Shown here: piece after piece, positions 35,873 to 44,017 of the stretch | Layout: each line of letters opens with the position of its first letter | Position numbering within the stretch: position 1 is the first letter of the stretch | DNA from: Fictibacillus marinisediminis | GTDB lineage: Bacteria; Bacillota; Bacilli; Bacillales; Fictibacillaceae | DNA: 64,000 bases | Direction: 5' to 3' | NCBI RefSeq assembly: GCF_023149135.1 | Contig: NZ_JAIWJX010000002.1 | Coordinates: 4,278,001-4,342,000, forward strand | Position numbers and translations under genes: made by a program | The notes under the pieces: model-generated | Databases searched by the model: none | Told to the model about the DNA's origin: nothing | What the model saw: only the letters and a program-made list of their open reading frames with translations

Positions 35873-37579
35873 TCAATTGATCCCTCTGTTGATCTCCCTA
35901 TCCCACTTTTTCATTTTTTTCACAAGTGTCGAGTGATCGACTCCTAAATATTCTGCTGCCTTTCTGATGGAGGGTTTCTTGTGAAGCGCATCCATAATCA
36001 CTCTTTTTTCAAACTGTCCCATTCTTTGTTTGAAAGTATGAACAGACTCTGAGTTACCATGAATACTAAAGTGCGGCGGCAGATCAACCGGTTCAATAGT
36101 AAGTGATGGCACCGAAACAATCATGCTCTCCACTAAATTCCTTAATTCTCTCACATTCCCCGGCCAATGATAGCTTTGTAAAATTTGTTTGGTTTCGGGT
36201 GATACATGCTTTTCGATATTAAATAGTTTACAGAAATAGGTAAAAAAATGATCCAGTAAGACTTCGATGTCCTCAGGACGCTGGCTCAATGGAGGAATAG
36301 CTATTTCTATCACTTGCAGCCGGTAATATAAGTCTTCTCGAAATTTTCCTTTTTCCACTAACTCTTTCAAATGTTTATTTGTTGCTGAAATGATTCTAAT
36401 GTCTAGTTGCTTTACTTTGCTGCTGCCTAATTTTTGAATTTGTTTCTCTTGCAGGACACGAAGCAACTTGACTTGCAAAGACAATGGAAGTTCCCCTACT
36501 TCATCCAGCAAAACTGTCCCCTTGTCCGCCAGTTCCAGCAGACCGACTTTTCCTTCCTGCCTTGCTCCGGTAAACGCCCCTTTTTCATAACCAAAAAGCT
36601 CAGATTCCAGCAGCTGTTCAGGGATAGCCCCGCAGTTCACTTTAATAAAAGGCATATCTTTTCTGTCACTTAATTGGTGAACTAAATTAGCAATAACCTC
36701 TTTACCCGCTCCTGAAGGACCAGATAGCAATATACTTGTTGGGTATGAAGCGATTTGTTTTACTTTTTCTATAATTCCCTTCATTTGAATGCTTTGAAAG
36801 ACTACCTTTTCATCATTTCCCTCCGTGGAAAAGGTATATCGATTCTGACTCATTTCAGAAAAGCTTTTTGCCTTCTTCAACTCATTTGTCAGTTCATTTA
36901 GCTGAGTAATGTCTCTGACACTGGTTACAACCATTTGAATCTCGCCTGATTCATTGAAAACGGGAGTTCCCGTGACCATGACATCTTTTTGCTGGCCGAT
37001 TCGCTGAAGAATCGATCTGCGTTTTTTATCCTGCAGGACAAGGAGTGAGACAGATTGATCAAAGTAGCCGTGGTTCATCAAATCGCCCATGTGATGACCG
37101 ATAAGTCTTTCCCTCTTGATTCCTGACATAGCCTCGTAAGCTGAATTCACAATGAGTGTAATTCCTTCACTATTAACGACATAAATGCCATCCGTAGAAA
37201 ATTCGATGATTTTTTCCATTTGCTTGAGTAATGAACGATAATGTTCGATTTGAGAAATATCCTGTATAACACTCACAGCACCAATGAGCTGATTTTCCTT
37301 ATATAAGGGAGTTTTATTCACCATACATTGCAACCCTGCTATCGTCATTTTCGCTCCGAGTGTGCTCTTGCCACTATTAAGAACCTGATGGATTTGTGAA
37401 TTAGGAACAAAATCACGGATATCTTTGCCCACTAAGTCCTGGTGTTCTTGTTTTATTAGTTTTTGTGCTGAGGAATTTATGAATAGAATCCTATTATTAT
37501 GGTCCACGACAATGACCCCGTTGGACATCGAGGAGAAAACGCTTTCTAAAATTTCTTTGTTCACAGTAAGTGGTTTCAT
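35873..37579 (-). CDS. Sigma-54-dependent activator with two PAS domains
   Basis: 568 residues. Tandem PAS domains (about 5-115 and 122-235), an AAA+ domain (Walker A GPSGAGKE; sigma-54 contact ELFGYEKGAFTGAR; Walker B GTVLLDEVGELPL), and a C-terminal Fis-type HTH (SIRKAAEYLGVDHSTLVKKM). It activates RpoN promoters after sensing a small molecule, probably through a PAS domain. The start is ATG 37579, eleven bases after AGGAGG; the frame's first TTG (37600) is weak. Divergent from the aldehyde dehydrogenase-lactonase-ADH operon, whose promoter at 37749 is a sigma-54 type, so that is its likely target. Confidence 0.5.
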   Translation of the reverse strand: MKPLTVNKEILESVFSSMSNGVIVVDHNNRILFINSSAQKLIKQEHQDLVGKDIRDFVPNSQIHQVLNSGKSTLGAKMTIAGLQCMVNKTPLYKENQLIGAVSVIQDISQIEHYRSLLKQMEKIIEFSTDGIYVVNSEGITLIVNSAYEAMSGIKRERLIGHHMGDLMNHGYFDQSVSLLVLQDKKRRSILQRIGQQKDVMVTGTPVFNESGEIQMVVTSVRDITQLNELTNELKKAKSFSEMSQNRYTFSTEGNDEKVVFQSIQMKGIIEKVKQIASYPTSILLSGPSGAGKEVIANLVHQLSDRKDMPFIKVNCGAIPEQLLESELFGYEKGAFTGARQEGKVGLLELADKGTVLLDEVGELPLSLQVKLLRVLQEKQIQKLGSSKVKQLDIRIISATNKHLKELVEKGKFREDLYYRLQVIEIAIPPLSQRPEDIEVLLDHFFTYFCKLFNIEKHVSPETKQILQSYHWPGNVRELRNLVESMIVSVPSLTIEPVDLPPHFSIHGNSESVHTFKQRMGQFEKRVIMDALHKKPSIRKAAEYLGVDHSTLVKKMKKWDREINRGIN

Positions 37580-37605
37580 CGGAATCTCTGCCTCCTGCAA
37601 GAAGC

Positions 37606-37621
37606 GGTGAAAATTATCACC
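37606..37621. promoter_or_regulatory. Upstream activator site 1, GGTGA-N6-TCACC
   Basis: GGTGAAAATTATCACC, a 16-bp inverted repeat starting 27 bases upstream of the activator start codon. One of three sites of identical architecture. Confidence 0.5.
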
Positions 37622-37625
37622 AAAC

Positions 37626-37641
37626 GGTGACGATTTTCACC
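37626..37641. promoter_or_regulatory. Upstream activator site 2, GGTGA-N6-TCACC
   Basis: GGTGACGATTTTCACC, centred 20 bases (about two helical turns) from site 1, allowing side-by-side dimers. Perfect 7-bp arms when extended to ACGGTGA / TCACCGT. Confidence 0.5.
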
Positions 37642-37680
37642 GTCTTTAGTCTTTGTTACACCAACAATTCTTTTTATTAT

Positions 37681-37696
37681 GGTGAATTTTATCACC
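37681..37696. promoter_or_regulatory. Upstream activator site 3, GGTGA-N6-TCACC
   Basis: GGTGAATTTTATCACC; arms extend to a perfect 10 bp (ATTATGGTGA / TCACCATAAT). Centre lies about 60 bases upstream of the sigma-54 promoter. Confidence 0.5.
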
Positions 37697-37748
37697 ATAA
37701 TTTGCTTTAGACAATGTAAATTCTTATATAAAATAAGCATTTTTACTA

Positions 37749-37765
37749 TTGGCATGAATCTTGCA
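37749..37765 (+). promoter_or_regulatory. Sigma-54 promoter of the lactone operon
   Basis: TTGGCATGAATCTTGCA: GG and GC separated by exactly 10 bases, a strong -24/-12 match. 26 bases upstream of the first start codon; the activator gene is divergent. Confidence 0.5.
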
Positions 37766-37790
37766 TTATAAAAAGGCAAGGAGGTTGAGA

Positions 37791-39218
37791 ATGGAAATTA
37801 AAGAGTTATTCATTAATGGGAAATGGGAATCAAAAGAAAGAACCTATGCACTGCACTCTCCTTATAGCGGGGATGTGATTGCTAACATTAGTATGGCAGA
37901 TGAGGCAGATGTAAAAAAAGCCATTGAAGGAGCAAAAACAGCCTATGAAACGATGAAAGTGATGCCTGCCTATAAGCGCTCAGAGATTTTGCTGAATGTT
38001 GTCCAACTCCTCCGTGAAAGAAAGGAAGAGTTGGCACGAATTGTTGCACTTGAGGCCGGTAAGCCCATTCGGACAGCACGTGGCGAAATTGACCGCACCA
38101 TCGCTACCTATCAATTTGCAGCGGAAGAGGCAAAACGGATCTATGGAGAAACCATTCCAATGGATGCCGCTCCTGGAGGTGAGAATCGTCTAGGATTTAC
38201 ATGGAGAGAACCATTAGGTGTTGTCGTTGCAATCAGCCCCTTTAATTTTCCGGTTAATCTCGTCGCGCATAAACTAGGACCAGCCTTTGCTGCGGGAAAT
38301 ACAGTTGTATTGAAACCGGCTGAACAAACACCTTTAAGCGCGTTATTAATCGCTGAGATCTTCAAGCAAGCCGGCCTTCCGGATGGAGCTCTTCAAGTGA
38401 TAACAGGCAGCGGAAGAGAGCTTAGTGACGCTCTTATTACTGATGAAAGAGTTAAAAAAGTAACCTTCACAGGGAGTGCAGAAGTAGGTAAACTGATTAA
38501 ATCAAAAGCCGGGTTGAGGAAAGTAACATTAGAACTTGGTTCCAATTCAGGGTTAATTGTTGAACCGGATGCCCCGCTGGAAAAAATTGTGCCCCGATGT
38601 GTAGAGGGAGCCTTTTCCTTTGCAGGCCAAGTTTGTATTTCACTGCAAAGAATTTATGTTCATGATTCCATTTATAATGATTTTTGTAAGCGTTTTATTG
38701 AACAGACAAAAAAATTAACAGCCGGCGATCCTCTCGACGAAAAAACCGATATTAGTGCCATGATTAACCTTAAGGAAACAGAGCGAATTGAGTCGTGGGT
38801 CCAGGAAGCTAATGAGCAGGGAGCTGACATTGCACTAGGCGGAAAACGCGACGGCTCGGTCTTCCCGCCAACCGTACTATTAAATGTTAAAAAAGATATG
38901 GCGGTTTCCTGCCAAGAAACATTTGCTCCTGTTGTCTCAATCGTTCCCTACCATGAGCTGGATGAAGCCATCCATATGGTCAATGATTCTTCGTATGGAT
39001 TAAATGTGGCTATCTATACCCAAAACATCCTTCATGCAATACATGCGGCCAAAAAGCTGGAGTCAGGCGGAGTCATTATTAATGATATCCCAACCTTTAG
39101 GCTGGATCATATGCCTTATGGCGGAGTAAAGGACAGCGGCTATGGACGTGAAGGAATTAAATATGCCGTTGAAGAAATGACAGAATTAAAATTCGTTACC
39201 ATAAAAACAGCATTTTAA
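37791..39218 (+). CDS. NAD(P)-dependent aldehyde dehydrogenase, likely succinate-semialdehyde type
   Basis: 475 residues of the ALDH superfamily: AISPFNFPVNLVAHK, VVLKPAEQTPLSALL, VTFTGSAEVGKLI, LELGSNSGLIVEPDA, with the catalytic Cys in FAGQVCISLQRIY. The operon (ALDH, lactonase, iron ADH) has the same three activities as the Agrobacterium blcABC genes for gamma-butyrolactone, so this enzyme would oxidise succinate semialdehyde to succinate; that substrate is inferred. ATG after AAGGAGG; the frame's earlier start (37761) lies on the promoter. Confidence 0.5.
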   Translation: MEIKELFINGKWESKERTYALHSPYSGDVIANISMADEADVKKAIEGAKTAYETMKVMPAYKRSEILLNVVQLLRERKEELARIVALEAGKPIRTARGEIDRTIATYQFAAEEAKRIYGETIPMDAAPGGENRLGFTWREPLGVVVAISPFNFPVNLVAHKLGPAFAAGNTVVLKPAEQTPLSALLIAEIFKQAGLPDGALQVITGSGRELSDALITDERVKKVTFTGSAEVGKLIKSKAGLRKVTLELGSNSGLIVEPDAPLEKIVPRCVEGAFSFAGQVCISLQRIYVHDSIYNDFCKRFIEQTKKLTAGDPLDEKTDISAMINLKETERIESWVQEANEQGADIALGGKRDGSVFPPTVLLNVKKDMAVSCQETFAPVVSIVPYHELDEAIHMVNDSSYGLNVAIYTQNILHAIHAAKKLESGGVIINDIPTFRLDHMPYGGVKDSGYGREGIKYAVEEMTELKFVTIKTAF

Positions 39219-39232
39219 GGAGGAGAAGTACT

Positions 39233-40081
39233 TTGGCAAATATTATTAAACCTAACCCAAAGCTTTATGTAATGGATAATGGCCGTATGAGAATGGATAA
39301 AAACTGGATGATTGCGATGCACAGTCCAGCAACAGTGGAGAATCCCAATACACCAACTGAGTTTGTCGAGTTCCCTGTCTATACTGTACTCATCGACCAT
39401 CCAGCAGGTAAAATTCTTTTTGATACTGCTTGCAATCCTAACTCAATGGGGCCTGAAGGCCGGTGGGGGAAAGCAACACAGCAAATGTTTCCAATCAATA
39501 TGGGAGAGGAATGTTATCTTCATAACCGCCTGGAGGAGCTAGATGTAAGACCCGAAGATATTAAATACGTAATAGCATCCCACCTTCACCTTGACCACGC
39601 TGGGTGCTTGGAGTTATTTACAAATGCGACAATCATCGTTCATGAAGATGAGCTGAACGGTGCCCTTCAAACGTATGCCCGCAATGAAAAAGAAGGAGCA
39701 TACATCTGGGGAGATATTGATGCCTGGATAAAAAATAATCTTCAATGGAAAACCATAAAACGAAGTGAAGACAATCTTGAATTAGCAGAAGGAATTAATA
39801 TCCTTAATTTTGGAAGCGGACATGCCTGGGGTATGCTTGGCCTTCAGATTAACATGCCAGAAACAGGCGGGATTATTCTCGCCTCAGATGCTATTTATAC
39901 AGCTGAAAGCTTCGGACCGCCGATCAAGCCGCCTGGCATTATCTATGATTCACTGGGCTATTCCAACGCAGTTGAGAAAATACGCAGAATCGCGAAGCAA
40001 ACTGGTTCCCAAGTCTGGTTTGGACACGATGCTGACCAATTTAAAACATTCCGCAAATCTACTGAAGGATATTACGAATAA
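39233..40081 (+). CDS. Metallo-beta-lactamase-fold lactonase (AttM/BlcC/AHL-lactonase family)
   Basis: 282 residues. Dinuclear zinc motif SHLHLDHAG, further ligands in GSGHAWGMLG and ILASDAIY, and the C-terminal VWFGHDADQFKTFR typical of N-acyl-homoserine-lactone and gamma-butyrolactone lactonases. It would open a lactone ring to a hydroxy acid. The start is TTG twelve bases after AAGGAGG. Middle gene of a three-gene sigma-54 operon, 14 bases after the ALDH gene. Whether its natural substrate is a small lactone or a quorum signal is open; the flanking dehydrogenases favour a small lactone. Confidence 0.5.
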   Translation: MANIIKPNPKLYVMDNGRMRMDKNWMIAMHSPATVENPNTPTEFVEFPVYTVLIDHPAGKILFDTACNPNSMGPEGRWGKATQQMFPINMGEECYLHNRLEELDVRPEDIKYVIASHLHLDHAGCLELFTNATIIVHEDELNGALQTYARNEKEGAYIWGDIDAWIKNNLQWKTIKRSEDNLELAEGINILNFGSGHAWGMLGLQINMPETGGIILASDAIYTAESFGPPIKPPGIIYDSLGYSNAVEKIRRIAKQTGSQVWFGHDADQFKTFRKSTEGYYE

Positions 40082-40099
40082 AATAGAGGGGGAAAAACA

Positions 40100-41281
40100 A
40101 TGAGTGTCGCAAAGTTAGTTTTCACCCCATTAAGCTACACAGGATGGGGATCACTGAAGGAATTGCTTCCTGAAGTTGCGAAGTATGCGCCAAAGAGAAT
40201 TCTTGTTATCACAGATCCAATGCTGGCCAAGATAGGAATCGCTCAACGCGTAACAGAACCGCTTGAAGAACAGGGCTATTCTGTCACTTTATACACGGAC
40301 GTCGTTCCTGAACCTCCTGTAGAAACAGGAGAAAAGCTGGTTTCCTTTACCCGTGAAGGAGAATTTGACATGGTCGTCGGTGTAGGCGGCGGAAGCGCAC
40401 TCGATTTGGCCAAATTAGCTTCAGTATTGGCTGTGCATGATGGTTCTGCAGCTGATTACTTAAACTTATCCGGCTCTAAAAATGTAGAAAAAAAAGGGTT
40501 GCCTAAAATCCTCATTCCGACTACATCCGGAACCGGTTCAGAAGTGACAAATATCTCTGTCCTCTCCTTAGAGACCACAAAAGACGTGGTGACACACGAT
40601 TATCTTCTCGCGGATGTAGCCATTATTGATCCGGAGCTGACCGTATCGGTTCCCGCCAAAGTAACGGCAGCTACGGGAATTGATGCTTTAACCCATGCAG
40701 TGGAAGCCTATATTTCAGTGAATGCAAGCCCTGCCACTGATGGCTTAGCCCTGCAGGCGATCCGCTTAATAGGACGATCCCTTCGGAAGGCCGTTACAGA
40801 TGGAAATAACCGGCAAGCAAGAATTGATATGAGCAATGGGAGTTATATCGCAGGCCTTGCATTCTTTAACGCGGGAGTAGCCGGAGTTCATGCCTTGGCT
40901 TACCCGCTTGGCGGGCAATTTCACATTTCCCACGGTGAATCGAACGCCGTCCTTCTTCCCTATGTAATGGGTTATATTCGGAAAAGCTGCACAAAGCGTA
41001 TGGCGGACATCTTAAATGCCCTGGGTGGAAATTCTGCCTACTTATCCGAAGAAGAAGCTTCCTATAAATGTGTAGAAGAACTCCAGAGGCTTGTGAGTGA
41101 TGTTGGAATTCCAGCTGCTTTATCTGGCTTCAATGTACCGGTTTCAGCCCTGGAGAGCTTAACACAGGATGGAGTAAAGCAAAAAAGAATCCTGGCCAGA
41201 AGTCCTCTTCCTTTATTAGAAGATGATATTAGGAAAATATATCAAGTCGCCTTTAATGGAACGATCGTAGAGCCAACTTAA
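40100..41281 (+). CDS. Iron-containing alcohol dehydrogenase, likely 4-hydroxybutyrate type
   Basis: 393 residues of the group III ADH family: VVGVGGGSALDLAKL (NAD), PTTSGTGSEVTNISVL, and metal ligands in GIDALTHAVEAY and the His pair in HALAYPLGGQFHISHGESNA. By analogy to BlcB it would oxidise 4-hydroxybutyrate to succinate semialdehyde, linking lactonase and ALDH. Ribosome site GAGGGGG. Last gene of the operon; structured repeat C with a terminator hairpin lies just after. Confidence 0.5.
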   Translation: MSVAKLVFTPLSYTGWGSLKELLPEVAKYAPKRILVITDPMLAKIGIAQRVTEPLEEQGYSVTLYTDVVPEPPVETGEKLVSFTREGEFDMVVGVGGGSALDLAKLASVLAVHDGSAADYLNLSGSKNVEKKGLPKILIPTTSGTGSEVTNISVLSLETTKDVVTHDYLLADVAIIDPELTVSVPAKVTAATGIDALTHAVEAYISVNASPATDGLALQAIRLIGRSLRKAVTDGNNRQARIDMSNGSYIAGLAFFNAGVAGVHALAYPLGGQFHISHGESNAVLLPYVMGYIRKSCTKRMADILNALGGNSAYLSEEEASYKCVEELQRLVSDVGIPAALSGFNVPVSALESLTQDGVKQKRILARSPLPLLEDDIRKIYQVAFNGTIVEPT

Positions 41282-41295
41282 TTAATAAAATATGT

Positions 41296-41526
41296 AAAGG
41301 GGCTGTCCAAGAAGTCTGTAAGCTGTTGATTTCCGTTCCAGGCTGCTCGCTTTCCGCGGGGCGTGCGGTGAGCCTCTTGGTGCAAGCACCGGCGGGAGTC
41401 TCACCTGTCACGCTAGTCCCGCAGGAGTCTCGCATCTTCCACTTCAATTAACTTTTCATTGAAGATTTTTCAAGCCAAAAAGGGGCTGCCTGAAGGTCAA
41501 TTTTCGACTTTCTGGACAGCCCCTTT
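41296..41526 (-). repeat. Dispersed structured repeat, copy C (231 bp), doubling as operon terminator
   Basis: Bounded by AAAGGGGCTGTCC (41296) and its complement GGACAGCCCCTTT (41514), a perfect 13-bp terminal inverted repeat. Contains the conserved family core in reverse orientation. The right end forms a terminator (GGGGCTGCC..GGACAGCCCC plus T-run, about 41479-41528) for the lactone operon. Terminal sequences differ from copies A, B and D, although the core is the same. Confidence 0.5.
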
Positions 41527-41694
41527 TTCATTTTCTTTTCATGTCAGCAGATTATTTTAGCGGATGAACCTACAGCAAGCGAAGTAAAATCCAGAAATAA
41601 TGCGGATTCTTACTTAGTCAATCATTAATTACTTGTATCTAAAATGACAAAAATAGTTTTTAATAAATTAGGGAGATCCAAGAAAAAATTTTTA

Positions 41695-41703
41695 TGGTAT
41701 GAT
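41695..41703 (+). promoter_or_regulatory. Extended -10 promoter of the MFS gene
   Basis: TGG followed by TATGAT (41698-41703), about 60 bases upstream of the start; the -35 is poor. Confidence 0.5.
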
Positions 41704-41762
41704 AGTTAGATTGTTTACCAGCTATGTGACACATTTACATTCATCTAAGAAAAGAGGCAGTT

Positions 41763-42971
41763 ATGCACGCCGCAAAATTATCCAAGCGACATTGGTTACT
41801 CATCTTTACACTTACTTTATTAACATTTGTTCTCGGGACAAGCGAATTTGTTATCGTTGGAATCTTAACCGATATTTCCTCGAGTCTTCATATCACAAAT
41901 GCAAAAGCAGGCACACTCGTGTCTGCATTTGCGATTACATTTGCCATTGCCACACCAATCGTAATGTCAGCCACAAGCCATTTTCCAAAGCGTAAATGGA
42001 TGTTGTTTTTGATAGGATCGTTCATTGTCCTGAATGCTTTGTGCGTGATTTCGACGAGCTACATCATGCTCCTTGCACTTCGAATGATGACGGCGGTTGT
42101 AACAGGAGTTTTAATCTCTCTTGCTATGATCGTTGCAAGTGAAACCATGCCGATCGCAAAACGCGGACTTGCTATATCCTTCGTTTTCGGTGGTTTTACT
42201 CTTGCAAACGTCATTGGAGTACCGATAGGCACTGTCATTGCTGAATGGTATAACTGGAATGCAACCTTCCTGTTTACGACTCTTCTGGGGGGAATTTCAT
42301 TTTTTGCATCTTTCTTCATTTTGCCTAAAATGCACAGTCAAATTCGCAGCTCGATGCGTGATCAATTTTCTTTATTGACACACCCGCGAATCTTAATGGC
42401 TTTTTTCATTCCATCACTTGGATTTGGAGCGACGTATGCCATTTATACGTATCTGGTCCCGATCCTGAAGGGAATGGAAGCACCACGCAGTTCAATCAGT
42501 TTGATCTTGTTTGGCTACGGATTTATTTCGATTTTCAGCAACATACTCGCTGGTAAAATTGCCAGCTATAATGCTATCGGACGCCTTCGGTTTGTTTTCT
42601 TTTTGCAGGCCTTGGTTCTGATCAGTTTATATTGGACGACAAATCATTTTATCTTTGGATTGGTCAACATTGGCTTTATGTCATTAATGGCCATCCTTTT
42701 AACCACCTCTACCCAGCTTTATTTGATAGACCTTGCTGGTATTTATCAGCCAAAAGCAACAGGACTCGCTGCTTCCCTTATGCCTGTGGCAAGCAATGTT
42801 GGTATTGCCTTTGGTTCCGCATTAGGCGGATTTGTTTACCATCAAGGAAACTTGATGAATGTGACATGGGTCGGGGGGCTGGTTGCTATCTTTGCAAGTC
42901 TTCTAACTTTCCTAAGTCACCGCTTAGACCAAAAACAAAAAACCAGCATAACGGAAAAGCTAATTAGTTAA
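41763..42971 (+). CDS. MFS exporter, DHA1 (AraJ/YdhP-like) family
   Basis: 402 residues, 12 membrane helices. Helix 1 TLTLLTFVLGTSEFVIVGIL and helix 4/5 region LRMMTAVVTGVLISLAMIVA are typical of sugar/drug efflux members of DHA1. GAGGCAG precedes the ATG. Monocistronic, with its own promoter and terminator. Substrate unknown. Confidence 0.5.
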   Translation: MHAAKLSKRHWLLIFTLTLLTFVLGTSEFVIVGILTDISSSLHITNAKAGTLVSAFAITFAIATPIVMSATSHFPKRKWMLFLIGSFIVLNALCVISTSYIMLLALRMMTAVVTGVLISLAMIVASETMPIAKRGLAISFVFGGFTLANVIGVPIGTVIAEWYNWNATFLFTTLLGGISFFASFFILPKMHSQIRSSMRDQFSLLTHPRILMAFFIPSLGFGATYAIYTYLVPILKGMEAPRSSISLILFGYGFISIFSNILAGKIASYNAIGRLRFVFFLQALVLISLYWTTNHFIFGLVNIGFMSLMAILLTTSTQLYLIDLAGIYQPKATGLAASLMPVASNVGIAFGSALGGFVYHQGNLMNVTWVGGLVAIFASLLTFLSHRLDQKQKTSITEKLIS

Positions 42972-42985
42972 TCCTTCAATTAAAA

Positions 42986-43040
42986 TTAAAAAAAGAAGTA
43001 TCAAGAACGCAGCGTTGTTCTTTGATACTTCTTTTTTATA
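42986..43040. terminator. Terminator downstream of the MFS gene
   Basis: AAGAAGTATCAA..GAAC / GTTC..TTTGATACTTCTT stem with T-run; also A-rich on its left, so it may serve rlmH from the other side. Confidence 0.5.
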
Positions 43041-43085
43041 TATTGACTATGTGCTTACCTCAAAAAAAATAATGAACAATTATAA

Positions 43086-43565
43086 TTACTTATGGTACGG
43101 TTCTCCACGATTAATCCGGAATGCCCGATAAATCTGCTCCACCAGTACGAGCTTCATTAACTGATGCGGATATGTGATCCGGCCGAACGAAATCTTCTCA
43201 TTCGCCCGTTTCATGACTTCATCACTAAGCCCCAGTGATCCTCCGATAACAAATGCCACTTTGCTTTTCCCGTAGGTCGCCAGCTGGTCCAAGTTTTTGG
43301 CTAAATCTTCTGAAGAGATCAGCTTTCCCTCAATCGCCATGGCAACAACATGAGCATCCTGTGGGATTTTCGCCAGGATTCGCTCACCTTCTGCCTTTTT
43401 CACAATCTGCATTTCCTGATCACTCAAGGTTTCAGGCGCTTTTTCGTCCGCTACCTCGATAATTTCTATTTTGGCATATGGCCCGAGCCGCTTTACGTAT
43501 TCATCAATTCCCATTTTTAAATACTTTTCTTTCAGTTTGCCAACGGTTACTACTAAGATATTCAC
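43086..43565 (-). CDS. rlmH: 23S rRNA pseudouridine-1915 N3-methyltransferase
   Basis: 159-residue SPOUT methyltransferase (full length). Motifs: start [33 protein letters not shown], the SAM knot [13 protein letters not shown], and the C-terminal [17 protein letters not shown]. Methylates the pseudouridine in helix 69 of 23S rRNA. Position after the wal locus is as in B. subtilis (yydA). DnaA boxes lie directly upstream of its start. Confidence 0.5.
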   Translation of the reverse strand: MNILVVTVGKLKEKYLKMGIDEYVKRLGPYAKIEIIEVADEKAPETLSDQEMQIVKKAEGERILAKIPQDAHVVAMAIEGKLISSEDLAKNLDQLATYGKSKVAFVIGGSLGLSDEVMKRANEKISFGRITYPHQLMKLVLVEQIYRAFRINRGEPYHK

Positions 43566-43591
43566 AGGGGAAAACTCCTTTTATAAACAAC

Positions 43592-43836
43592 TTATCCACA
43601 AAAGTTATCCACATATACACAAAATCTATCCACATTTAGTATAGGATCACTCGTTCGATACTTTATATATGGCCTTTTTTTCGCAATACGTACATGTTGT
43701 TGATAACTTTTCTGTTTCTGTTAATAACTCCAGATTCGGATAGATTTCCAATTCATCAACGATCTCATCGATCCCGATATCCACATGTTCATCACAGCAA
43801 AATTTTTTCAACGTCATTCTCCTTTATTTATCCACA
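43592..43836 (+). promoter_or_regulatory. Cluster of DnaA boxes around the CxxH/CxxC gene
   Basis: Perfect TTATCCACA at 43592-43600, 43605-43613 and 43828-43836, plus CTATCCACA at 43626-43634, all on the same strand. B. subtilis has DnaA-box clusters outside oriC, one of them, as I recall, at yydA (rlmH). Such sites titrate DnaA or help control initiation. Confidence 0.5.
43647..43811 (-). CDS. CxxH/CxxC small zinc-ribbon protein
   Basis: 54 residues with FCCDEH near the N-terminus and CTYC near the C-terminus, a four-ligand zinc knuckle of the CxxH/CxxC family often found next to rlmH. Start TTG at 43811 is seven bases after GGAG; an ATG six bases earlier abuts that site. It is flanked by DnaA boxes on both sides. 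Function unknown; too short for many gene lists. Confidence 0.5.
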   Translation of the reverse strand: MKKFCCDEHVDIGIDEIVDELEIYPNLELLTETEKLSTTCTYCEKKAIYKVSNE

Positions 43837-44017
43837 TGATGATCTCTTCGTATTTTAACACAAATCAGTGTCTCACTATTCTGCTTCCGGGTAAATCAAT
43901 AGACCGTTACTTGCGGTTCGACATGATTTACTTGGCCATTCACACCATTTTCATCATCTCAAACTCCTGCCGCTCCAATAAACACAAAAAAATCAGGAGA
44001 TTTCTCTCCTGATTTCC

